Assembly: GCA_964632945.1 (NCBI GenBank)
Contig: CAZWCX010000035.1
Coordinates: 1-59,260 of the forward strand
Length of the DNA stretch: 59,260 nucleotides
Direction: 5' to 3'
DNA from: CAZWCX01 sp964632945
GTDB taxonomy: Bacteria > Planctomycetota > MHYJ01 > WSZJ01 > CAZWCX01
Within the stretch, counting starts at the first letter, position 1; the number at the start of each line of letters is the position of its first letter. This document shows, in pieces, positions 1 through 6,937 of this stretch. A model generated the notes under the pieces. That model saw only the letters and a program-made list of their open reading frames with translations. It made no database searches and was not told the origin of the DNA. Made by a program: the position numbers and the translations under genes.

Positions 1-234
1 CGACTCCGGCGCGACCGCGGGCGAGGCGGGGCGAACCCCGAACCCGTGCACACGGAAGTGCACCCCCGTCGAACGCGGCCGAATGCGTCGTCGTGGGGCC
101 GCGCCCCCCCCCCTCGTCCGACCGGCGGTGACAACCGTGGCGTCCGGGTCATTGCGCCGGGCCTGACGATCGTCGGGCACGGTCTCCCCAGGATCCCATC
201 GGTCACGTCTCCCGCGGGGACCGGATCCCGTCGC
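1..234. other. Left-edge stretch without a supported gene
   Basis: The minus-strand frame of the adjacent glycosylase remnant stays open to the window edge, but the translated residues past about position 235 are low-complexity Arg/Pro/Gly and match nothing I recognise. The plus strand also has an open frame (46-423), but it is Arg/Pro/Ser-rich in the way antisense frames of GC-rich DNA usually are. I call no gene here. Confidence 0.4.
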
Positions 235-449
235 TCAGGGAACGGAAGGCCCTCGCGTATTTCGGCGAGCGACACGCTCGTGTTCCGCCCGCGCGGGTTC
301 GGCAGAACGAGCAGGCGCGCGCCCTCGAGGATCTCGTCCTGCAGGCCCAGGATGACCCGGGAGGGCGCTTTCGTGCCGAAGGGGAGCGCCCGAGAGACGT
401 TCTTCACGAGAAGTATCGAGTAGGCCAAGGCCTGCGCGGCGCCTCCGCA
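235..449 (-). pseudogene. Remnant of a mismatch-specific (MUG/TDG-type) uracil/thymine DNA glycosylase, C-terminal part only
   Basis: Reading the minus strand from about 449, one frame gives a peptide with the C-terminal hallmark of the MUG/TDG family: a GLQDE strand entry, then LLVLPNPRGRN, then SVSLAEIREGL. In E. coli Mug the corresponding block is VLPNPSGLSR followed by a helix. TDG/MUG enzymes excise uracil or thymine from G:U and G:T mismatches. The N-terminal catalytic GINPG-type motif is missing: the sequence upstream on this strand is occupied by the promoter and first gene of the plus-strand operon, and no in-frame start or catalytic block is visible. The fragment is best read as a decayed or truncated gene. 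The motif match is short, so confidence is moderate. Confidence 0.45.
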
Positions 450-518
450 ACCATCGCCCGCGGCACGGTTCGCAGGCCCCCGTCGAGCGCGTTCGACCCG
501 CTCCATCCGTCCACTTCG

Positions 519-547
519 TTGACCTCCGCCCTTGGCTCGGCTACGCT
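519..547 (+). promoter_or_regulatory. Putative sigma70-type promoter for the 633-6804 operon
   Basis: TTGACC at 519-524, a 17-nt spacer and TACGCT at 542-547. Transcription would start near 554, leaving a leader of about 80 nt before the start codon at 633. The TTG of the -35 box also opens a longer frame of the first gene, but a start overlapping its own promoter is unlikely. Confidence 0.5.
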
Positions 548-632
548 GATGCCGTGTTCGGACCCGCGACGGGCAGGTGCGAATCGTGCTCGCCCCCCTT
601 GGTTACAGCGGGTCCGCCCCGCGAGGTGCGCC

Positions 633-1319
633 ATGCCGTGCGACATCGGGTATCGCAGCGTCTCGCGGGCGCGCCTTCCGGATCCGGCGCCGCAGACGTT
701 CGAGAGCCGCGCGACCGCCCCCGCGGTCGACGCCGAGTTGCTCGACCGCCTCGGCCAGGACGATCCGGCCTTCCTCGGTTGGCTTCGCGACCTCGAGGCC
801 GGGCCACTGCTCGCGACGGCGCTCGAACGGGCGCTGGCGGCGTCCACTCCCCTCGCCTTTCCATCCATGCAGTTCGCGATCCGCGGCGGGGCGCTCGCCG
901 CACGCGCGACCACCCGCAACGATGCGGAACGGGTCCGCGCCGAAGAGACCGCCGCGGCGGTGTCGAAGCGATGGCAGATCGAGGTCCTGCGCATGGTCGC
1001 CGAGCTGCTCGACTTCGTCGTGACCGTTTCCCGGGCGCGCGAGAACGGGCGCGACATTTGGGTGATCGAGGGAGAGAAGACCGGGTCCGGCGGTGTGCGG
1101 GAGTGGCTGCGCATCACCTCCGACACCGCCGGAGGCGTGCAGATCCAATTCGAACACTTCGCTTCGGCCGCGTTGCTCGCGACCGAAGAGACCAAGCTCC
1201 TTGCGCTGGCGCAGAAACTCGGCGTACCGGTGGCGGTCGTGGACGTCCGTCGCGCCGGGCAAGCGATCCCGGACGGGACCGTCCACCGCCATCCCGATGC
1301 CCAAGGGGGGACCGCGTGA
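633..1319 (+). CDS. Uncharacterised soluble protein, first gene of the AAA/vWA/PK-like/PurA-like operon
   Basis: A 228-aa protein beginning MPCDIGYRSV. The start is chosen because GAGGTG lies 5-6 nt upstream and the putative promoter lies at 519-547. No signal peptide or membrane segment is visible. The middle is helical and charged (about residues 50-130). The C-terminal half looks like alternating strands and helices, with a segment DIWVIEGEKTGSGGVREWLR and a closing LGVPVAVVDVRR strand. I do not recognise the family. Its stop overlaps the ATPase start by 4 nt (GTGA), so the two are probably translationally coupled. Small proteins such as Ycf35 (DUF1257) accompany Ycf46-type ATPases elsewhere, which suggests an adaptor or substrate-recruiting role, but I see no clear Ycf35 signature. 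Confidence 0.75.
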   Translation: MPCDIGYRSVSRARLPDPAPQTFESRATAPAVDAELLDRLGQDDPAFLGWLRDLEAGPLLATALERALAASTPLAFPSMQFAIRGGALAARATTRNDAERVRAEETAAAVSKRWQIEVLRMVAELLDFVVTVSRARENGRDIWVIEGEKTGSGGVREWLRITSDTAGGVQIQFEHFASAALLATEETKLLALAQKLGVPVAVVDVRRAGQAIPDGTVHRHPDAQGGTA

Positions 1320-3220
1320 AACGCGACCGATCCCGCCGGAAGCCCGCCGGGCGGAAGCCGCCGCCCGCGGAGATCCCGTTGCCGGCGTGGTTTCGCGACG
1401 ACCTGGGCGCCGCGTTCGAGTCCGGACTGGCATCCGTCTTCCTCCTCCACGGCGACCTGCACGGCCTCTTTCCGAACCCGGACGCGGCGGAGGAGCCGGA
1501 CCGTCCCTATCTGACGTTGCGCGCCTTTCTCGAGAAGGTGCTCGACGGGGGCGAGTGGGTCGCGTTCTATGACGTCGCCTCCGGGCTGCGCTTTCTCCGC
1601 CCGGAGATGGCGGCGCGGTTCGCCCGCCTGAGCGGCGGCGATCCGGGGGGATCCGACCCATCCGACCCGGTGGCGCAAGCGAAGCGGTCGTTGGCCGCCC
1701 GTCGCGGCCCGCCGCGCGAGCCGGAGGCCTGTCTTCCCCTCATCGAGCCGGTGCTGCGGTCCGTCGATCGCTCCGCGCTGGTGATCGAGTCGGCCCACTT
1801 CGTCGCCCCGACGGTGTCGCCGGGCCTCCCGTTGCCGCCGGCCGAGCGCGCGGTCCTGCAGCGCCTGCGCAACTGGGCGCGAGACGAGACCCTGCGCGAC
1901 CGCCGCACGCTCGTGCTTCTGCTCACCGACCAGGCGGCCAAGGTATCCGCGGAACTCCGCCTGGCGGACGGCGGCATTCCGATCGTCTTCCTGCCCAAGC
2001 CTGCGGTGGAAGAGCGCGCCGCCTTCCTGCGCGCCGCGACGGGCCCCGCCGGGGGCGGGGGCATGGTCCTCCCCGACGGCTTCGATGCCGACGCCTGCGC
2101 CCGCGCGACGCAGGGGATGAGCCTGCGGCAGGTCGAGGAGATCCTCGTGCGCGCGCGCGACTCCGGGCAGCCGGTGCAGCCGGACTTCGTGAAGGAGAAA
2201 AAGCGCGAGATTCTGAACGCCGAGTACGGCGACATCATGGAGGTGGTGGATCCGCGCCTCGGCCTGGACGACATCGGCGGGCACGAGCACATCAAGGGGT
2301 ACTTCCGGGAGGTCCTGGACGCCATCCGCAAAGGGGACGCGCGGCTGGTGCCGATGGGGATCACGCTCATGGGCCCGCCGGGCACCGGCAAGACCGCGAT
2401 CGTCGAGGCGCTCGCCCGGGAGGCGGGGTTCAACTTCGTGAAGACCCGCAACGTCCGCTCGATGTGGGTCGGCGAGTCCGAGGCGCGCATGGAGAAGCTG
2501 GTCTACGGGCTGCGTTCGCTCGCCCCGGTCGTGGTGATGAACGACGAGGCCGACCTGGCCGAGGGGGGGCGCGATGCGCCCCGCGGCGACTCGGGCGTGT
2601 CCGAACGCCTGATGAAGATGTGGATGGAACTGCTGTCGGATCCGCGCATCCGGGGGCGGATCGTGGTGATCCACTGCACCAACCGTCCCGACCGGATCGA
2701 TCCCGCGCTCAAGCGCAGCGGGCGCAGCGACGAGCGGATCCTGATGCCGATGCCGTCGGAGGCCGAGCGGGCGGCGATCCTGCGCGTGCAGTTCCGGCGC
2801 CACGCGATCCCGACCTCGATCCGGGATTTCGCCGCATTCGCGCGAGCGACCGACGGTTTTTCCGGCGCGGACCTGGAGAAGATCGGGCTCAGCGCCTACC
2901 GGTTCGCGCGCGCGCGGGGGGCCTCCGAGGTGGACTCCGTGGCCTTGCGCGAGGCGATCTCGGACTTCATCCCCTCGGCGAGCCAGGCCGAAATCGACGC
3001 GATGACGGTGGCGGGGCTGGCCGAGTGCTCCTCGCGCCGGCTGCTGCCGCCCCACACCGGCGCGATCGTGGCCGCGATCCGCGACCGCGGTCTGGTGGCG
3101 AATCTGAGCGACATCCTGACCGGGCTGACGGCCCGCAACCTGCTGGTGGCGTCTCCGTCCGCGGCGGCGCTCCCCGATCCGCGCGGAGGCGATCCGGCGG
3201 CCGGGGTGTCGGACAATTGA
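1316..3220 (+). CDS. AAA+ ATPase, Ycf46/CDC48-like, with a degenerate N-terminal domain
   Basis: A 634-aa protein starting with GTG at 1316, preceded by AAGGGGGG and overlapping the upstream stop. The C-terminal half is a classical AAA domain: Walker A GPPGTGKT at about 353-360, Walker B-like VVVMNDEAD at about 406-413, a sensor-1 segment CTNRPDRIDPAL, and arginine-finger region SGRSDERI. A C-terminal helical lid contains GFSGADLEKI. The N-terminal half (about 30-270) looks like a degenerate P-loop-type domain with hydrophobic strands (ALVIESAHFV, LVLLLTDQ) but no Walker A. That two-part organisation recalls Ycf46-type ATPases. The likely role is ATP-driven remodelling or activation of partners encoded downstream, such as the vWA protein. 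The ATPase assignment is firm; the biological target is unknown. Confidence 0.93.
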   Translation: MKRDRSRRKPAGRKPPPAEIPLPAWFRDDLGAAFESGLASVFLLHGDLHGLFPNPDAAEEPDRPYLTLRAFLEKVLDGGEWVAFYDVASGLRFLRPEMAARFARLSGGDPGGSDPSDPVAQAKRSLAARRGPPREPEACLPLIEPVLRSVDRSALVIESAHFVAPTVSPGLPLPPAERAVLQRLRNWARDETLRDRRTLVLLLTDQAAKVSAELRLADGGIPIVFLPKPAVEERAAFLRAATGPAGGGGMVLPDGFDADACARATQGMSLRQVEEILVRARDSGQPVQPDFVKEKKREILNAEYGDIMEVVDPRLGLDDIGGHEHIKGYFREVLDAIRKGDARLVPMGITLMGPPGTGKTAIVEALAREAGFNFVKTRNVRSMWVGESEARMEKLVYGLRSLAPVVVMNDEADLAEGGRDAPRGDSGVSERLMKMWMELLSDPRIRGRIVVIHCTNRPDRIDPALKRSGRSDERILMPMPSEAERAAILRVQFRRHAIPTSIRDFAAFARATDGFSGADLEKIGLSAYRFARARGASEVDSVALREAISDFIPSASQAEIDAMTVAGLAECSSRRLLPPHTGAIVAAIRDRGLVANLSDILTGLTARNLLVASPSAAALPDPRGGDPAAGVSDN

Positions 3221-3293
3221 GGGAGATCGGGCCGGCGCGGCGGACGCGTTCCGCCGGGACCGGAGGCACCGGGAATCGTGCGGAGGGATGACC

Positions 3294-4361
3294 ATGGGCG
3301 GCGGCGGAAGCTACTACGATCGCGACGTGCAGGACGGCTACAACCGCGGGTCGGCGGGCTTCTCGAATGATGCGGCCGAGAAGATGGGACGCACCGCGGC
3401 GGATCCCGGCATGCTCCCCAAGGACCGCCGATTGACCTGCGCGGCCGCCGCTCCGGTGGTGTATGCCTTCGACGTCACCGGGTCGATGGGCAACCTGCCG
3501 CGCATCATCTACGACAAGATGCCGCTCATCGCCGGGCAGATCGTGGAGTGCGGCTATCTCCAGGACCCCGCCATGAGCCTGGCGGCCGTCGGCGACATCC
3601 TGTCCGACCGGGCCCCCATCCAGGTGGCGGAGTTCTCGGAGGTGCGCAAGCTCGACGACTGGCTCCAGCGCATCTGGCTGGAGGGGAACGGCGGAGGCCA
3701 GGCGCAGGAATCGTACGAGTACACGGCGTACTATTATGCCCGCATGTGCGACCTCACCGGCGCCGTCACCCCCTTCTTCCTGATCACCGGGGACGAGGGG
3801 TTCCGGGAGACGCTGTACGGCAGCGACCTGGCGCGACACTTCGGCGGTACCCACGAGAACATCGAGGCGTCGGCGGTGTTCGCCGAACTGAAGAAGAAGT
3901 TCCTCGGCAACGTCTTCCTCGTGCGGCGCCGCTACAACGGGACGCAGGACCGCGCCATCGCATCGCAGTGGGAGAAGGCGCTCGGGCCGGAGTACGTGGT
4001 GCCGCTCGGATCCGACCAGGCGATCGCCGACGTGACGTTGGGGGTCTTTGCCCTGCGCACGGGCGCGCGCACGCTGGACACGTACCTGGACGATCTGAAG
4101 ACCAAACGCGCGGTGCCGCAGACCGACGAGCGCATCCAGGAAGTACGCACCTCGCTCGAACGCCTGGCGGGCCTGCCGGCGCCGACGACGAGCCCGCCGG
4201 TATCCGTCGCCCCGGGCGCCCCGGCGCCGGCGTCCCCCGGCGGAGGCAAGGGGAAGAAGGGGAAGATCCCGGCGAAAGGAAAGAAGTCCGGGAAGTCCGG
4301 GAAGGCCAAGCCCAAGGACGGCGACCCGCCCAAGGGAAAGAAGCGCGGACGGATCTTCTGA
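3294..4361 (+). CDS. vWA-like protein with MIDAS motif and Lys-rich tail
   Basis: A 355-aa protein. ATG at 3294 is preferred over ATG at 3288 because GGAGG at 3282-3286 would abut the earlier codon. Residues about 54-66 read VVYAFDVTGSMG, a DxTxS variant of the metal-ion-dependent adhesion site of von Willebrand factor A domains. A later acidic residue in LITGDEGF is a candidate third MIDAS ligand. The N-terminus is Gly/Tyr-rich and polar. The C-terminal 60 residues are a Pro/Ala linker followed by a KGKKGK-type basic tail, which could bind nucleic acid or membrane. Bacterial vWA proteins commonly pair with AAA+ ATPases (MoxR, RavA, chelatases), and the ATPase is the preceding gene. No signal peptide is seen, so a cytosolic location is likely. 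Confidence 0.85.
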   Translation: MGGGGSYYDRDVQDGYNRGSAGFSNDAAEKMGRTAADPGMLPKDRRLTCAAAAPVVYAFDVTGSMGNLPRIIYDKMPLIAGQIVECGYLQDPAMSLAAVGDILSDRAPIQVAEFSEVRKLDDWLQRIWLEGNGGGQAQESYEYTAYYYARMCDLTGAVTPFFLITGDEGFRETLYGSDLARHFGGTHENIEASAVFAELKKKFLGNVFLVRRRYNGTQDRAIASQWEKALGPEYVVPLGSDQAIADVTLGVFALRTGARTLDTYLDDLKTKRAVPQTDERIQEVRTSLERLAGLPAPTTSPPVSVAPGAPAPASPGGGKGKKGKIPAKGKKSGKSGKAKPKDGDPPKGKKRGRIF

Positions 4362-4383
4362 CCGGCCCATCACGGAGGACCCG

Positions 4384-5343
4384 ATGCCGAAGGAGGGACG
4401 CGGCCGCTCCCGTCCGACGACGCCCCGGCCGGCGGCGCCGGTGCGGGTGATCGCCACGATCCCTCCCCATGTCGATCACCGGCGGCGGATCATCGAGCAC
4501 CCGCGGGTGGACGCACTCCGCTACAACACGATCTCGCCGCTCGCGGAGTCCCGGCGCGACGTCCTGACCCGCCTGCGCCGCGAGTGCGCCGGCAAGCCCC
4601 TGTGGATCGACCTCAAGGGGCGCCAGTTGCGCATCACGCGGTTCGCTTACCTGCCCTACGCCTACGTCGAGATCAGCCACCCCATCCGCGTCCAACTGCC
4701 GGCGGACGTGCACTTCAGGGACGGCGTCAGCCGGGTGGTCGAGATCGCGGGGGGCAACAAGCTGATCCTCAACCGCCGTCCCACGCGCGTGGTCGGCGAA
4801 GGAGAGCCGATCAACATCCTCGACCGGTCCCTCGAAGTCCTCGGCACGCTGACCGCGAGCGACCGCGAGTACGTCGCCGCCGCCCGGGGGCTGGGCCTGC
4901 ACGACTACCTGCTGTCCTTCGCCGAGCGCGCGGAAGACATCGAGGAACTGGAGGGGCTCGACCCGAAGGCCCGGATCGTCGCCAAGATCGAGTCCCGGCG
5001 GGGACTGGAATTCCTGGAGCGCGAGTACGCCCGCGTGCGCGACCGGGTCCGCCTCATGGCCGCGCGCGACGATCTCTTCGTCCAGATCGGGCCGGACAAG
5101 TCCGCCTTCCTGCCTGCCCTGGAGACGATCCTGCGGGCCGATCCGGACGCGATCGTGGCCTCCCGCCTCCTCTCCTCCCTCGAAGCGGGGGACGCCGTGA
5201 CGTGCGCCGACCTCTCGGACCTCGAGTGGATGCTCCGCCTCGGCTACCGGACCCTCATGCTGGGCGACATGCTCTGCTTCCGGGAGGAGTCGTTTCGCGC
5301 GGCCATCGACCTGCTCGAGCGTCGGCTGCCCGCGGCGAGGTAA
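4384..5343 (+). CDS. Pyruvate-kinase-like TIM-barrel protein
   Basis: A 319-aa protein preceded by GGAGG. Pyruvate kinase landmarks appear in order: RVIATIPP (21-28; PK has TIGP), a YNTISPLAESR block in the place of the NFSHG loop, LWIDLKGRQLRIT (about 73-85; PK LDTKGPEIRT), LTASDREYV followed by YLLSFAERAEDIEELE (PK SFVR..EDV), KIESRRGLEFLE with the catalytic-type lysine at about 201, and TCADLSDLEWMLRLGYRTLMLGDM (PK TRAEVSD..DAVMLSGE). The PK signature MARGDLG is replaced by LFVQIGPDK, and the C-terminal allosteric domain is absent (usual length about 470). This is therefore a barrel-only relative with altered metal and phosphoryl-donor geometry, unlikely to be glycolytic. It sits 22 nt after the vWA gene and 3 nt before the PurA-like gene. 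Confidence 0.85.
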   Translation: MPKEGRGRSRPTTPRPAAPVRVIATIPPHVDHRRRIIEHPRVDALRYNTISPLAESRRDVLTRLRRECAGKPLWIDLKGRQLRITRFAYLPYAYVEISHPIRVQLPADVHFRDGVSRVVEIAGGNKLILNRRPTRVVGEGEPINILDRSLEVLGTLTASDREYVAAARGLGLHDYLLSFAERAEDIEELEGLDPKARIVAKIESRRGLEFLEREYARVRDRVRLMAARDDLFVQIGPDKSAFLPALETILRADPDAIVASRLLSSLEAGDAVTCADLSDLEWMLRLGYRTLMLGDMLCFREESFRAAIDLLERRLPAAR

Positions 5344-5346
5344 GGG

Positions 5347-6804
5347 ATGGCGACGGGACGGGCCTGGATCGTCTGCGGCCTCGGCTTCGGGGACGAGGGG
5401 AAAGGCGCGCTCACGGACTTTCTCGCGCGCGAACGCGGCGTCCGCGCGGTCGTCCGCTTCAACGGCGGTCCCCAGGCGGGGCACAACGTGGTCGACCCGG
5501 AGGGACGCTGGCATTGCTTCGCGCAATTCGGCGCCGGGACGTTCGTCCCGGGGTGCCGAACACTGCTCGCGCCGGGGATGCTGGTGGAGTTGGAGAATCT
5601 CGCGGCGGAAGCCGCGGTCCTGCGGGCGAAAGGGGTCGCCGATGCGGCCGAACGGCTGCAGATCGACCCGCACTGCGCGCTGATCACGCCGATGCACAAG
5701 ATGATCGGCCAGATGCGCGAAGTCGCGCGCGGACGGGGCGCGGTCGGCACGTGCGGGCTGGGGGTCGGCCAGGCGGTGCGCGACCGCGCGCGCGGAAGCG
5801 GCGTCAGCCTCGGGGACCTGCTCACCGCCCGCGGCGGGGACCTCCTGGAGCGAATCGCCGCGGAGCGGGAAGCGGAGGCCGCGGAGATCGCCCGCCTTCA
5901 CCCCTCTCTCGAACTCGAGGCGATTCGCGCCCACTTCCGGCGGCGCTGCAGGCCGGCGCTCCTTCTCCGCCGCTACCGGGAGGTGTGCGAGCGGCTCGGA
6001 CTGCGGATCGCCCCGGTAGCGCCGGCCCTGCGCGCGACGCTGGAGTCCGGCAACGTCGTCTTCGAAGGGGCCCAGGGCGCTCTGCTCGACCCGGAGTCCG
6101 GACTGGCCCCCTTCGTGACCCGCACTCCCACCACCTGCGCCCCCGCCCTGACGCTCCTCGCCGATGCGACCCGCGGCCGCCGCGACGGCCCGACGCCGGT
6201 CGCCACCCGACTCGGTCTCCTGCGTGCCTACGGACACCGCCACGGTCCGGGGCCGTTCCCGACGGAGGACGCCCGGTTCCGGGGGCGATTCGCCGATCCG
6301 TACAATCCCGCCAATCGATGGCAGGGGCTGTTTCGGGTCGGTCGCCTGGACCGGGTGACGTTGCGATACGGCATCACGCTGAACGGAGGCGTGGACCGCC
6401 TCGCGGTGAGCGGCCTGGATCGCCTGAGCGGCCTGCGCGAGATCCGTGTATGCGCCTCGTACGAGTATCGGGGCGACTTCGCCGGGCTCGACGAAATTTT
6501 CGATTGGGACCGGCTGGAACCGGGACGGGCCCGGGTGACGGGGCTGCGCCGACCGGGCAACTCCGGAGACGCGGAGGGCGGCGCGCTGGCGCGGGCCCTC
6601 CGTCGGTGCCGCCCCCTGGAATGGATCCGACTCCCGGGATGGCGCGGAGATCTGCGCGGGGCGCGGACTCCCGGCGACCTGCCGCGCCCGGTGCGCGAGT
6701 TCATCGACTTTCTGGAGGGCACAAACGGTCTCGGGACTCCGGTGGCCCTGGTCGCGGTGGGACCGGACGCAACCGGGCGGATCGAGTGCGGGACGCTGCG
6801 GTGA
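5347..6804 (+). CDS. Divergent adenylosuccinate-synthetase-like (PurA/PurZ-like) enzyme
   Basis: A 485-aa protein (PurA is usually about 430). Canonical elements are present: GFGDEGKG at 13-20 with the catalytic Asp16, QAGHN with catalytic His46, GTCGLGVG (about 132), FEGAQGALLD (about 238), and GPGPFPTED (about 300). Two substrate-determining regions differ. The aspartate-binding Arg-rich loop (E. coli TTGRRRRTGWLD) reads RWQGLFRVGRLD, and the guanine-recognition TKLD reads SGLD, losing the lysine. PurA ligates aspartate to IMP using GTP, and phage PurZ is a known variant acting on dGMP. Here the acceptor, the amino acid or the cofactor is probably different. It is the last gene of the operon and is nearly contiguous with the PK-like gene, so both may build one modified nucleotide. 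The fold assignment is secure; the reaction is unknown. Confidence 0.88.
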   Translation: MATGRAWIVCGLGFGDEGKGALTDFLARERGVRAVVRFNGGPQAGHNVVDPEGRWHCFAQFGAGTFVPGCRTLLAPGMLVELENLAAEAAVLRAKGVADAAERLQIDPHCALITPMHKMIGQMREVARGRGAVGTCGLGVGQAVRDRARGSGVSLGDLLTARGGDLLERIAAEREAEAAEIARLHPSLELEAIRAHFRRRCRPALLLRRYREVCERLGLRIAPVAPALRATLESGNVVFEGAQGALLDPESGLAPFVTRTPTTCAPALTLLADATRGRRDGPTPVATRLGLLRAYGHRHGPGPFPTEDARFRGRFADPYNPANRWQGLFRVGRLDRVTLRYGITLNGGVDRLAVSGLDRLSGLREIRVCASYEYRGDFAGLDEIFDWDRLEPGRARVTGLRRPGNSGDAEGGALARALRRCRPLEWIRLPGWRGDLRGARTPGDLPRPVREFIDFLEGTNGLGTPVALVAVGPDATGRIECGTLR

Positions 6805-6825
6805 ACCGGCGCGTGGGCATGCTCT

Positions 6826-6865
6826 CCTTGCGCCCTTCGGGGAGCCCGGGAACGGGCGCGCAAGG
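6826..6865. terminator. Imperfect hairpin between convergent genes
   Basis: CCTTGCGCCC (6826-6835) can pair with GGGCGCGCAAGG (6854-6865) with a two-base bulge. It lies between the ends of the PurA-like gene and the antiporter gene. No T-run follows on either strand, so terminator function is only suggested by position. Confidence 0.3.
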
Positions 6866-6937
6866 CCGCGGAATCCGCCACCCCACCGAAATGACCCCGG
6901 CAGGATCGCCTCCGCGCCCCGCCCTCCCGCATGCGGA

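Noticed and set aside
519..632. Longer N-terminus for the first operon gene starting at 519
   Set aside because: The apparent start codon is the TTG of a -35 box with a good -10 box 17 nt on; GAGGTG before ATG 633 supports the shorter protein.
404..3295. A 963-codon open frame on the minus strand opposite the AAA+ operon
   Set aside because: It is antisense to well-supported genes, is Arg/Pro/Gly/Ala-rich and has no domain; it reflects the codon bias of GC-rich DNA.
3784..6243. An 819-codon minus-strand open frame over the vWA, PK-like and PurA-like genes
   Set aside because: The plus-strand proteins carry family motifs in order; the antisense chain does not.
633..6804. Assignment of the operon to a known tellurite-resistance (ter) or MoxR-vWA system
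   Set aside because: No TerD/TerC/TerY-phosphatase-kinase genes are present, and the ATPase is Ycf46/CDC48-like rather than MoxR-like.
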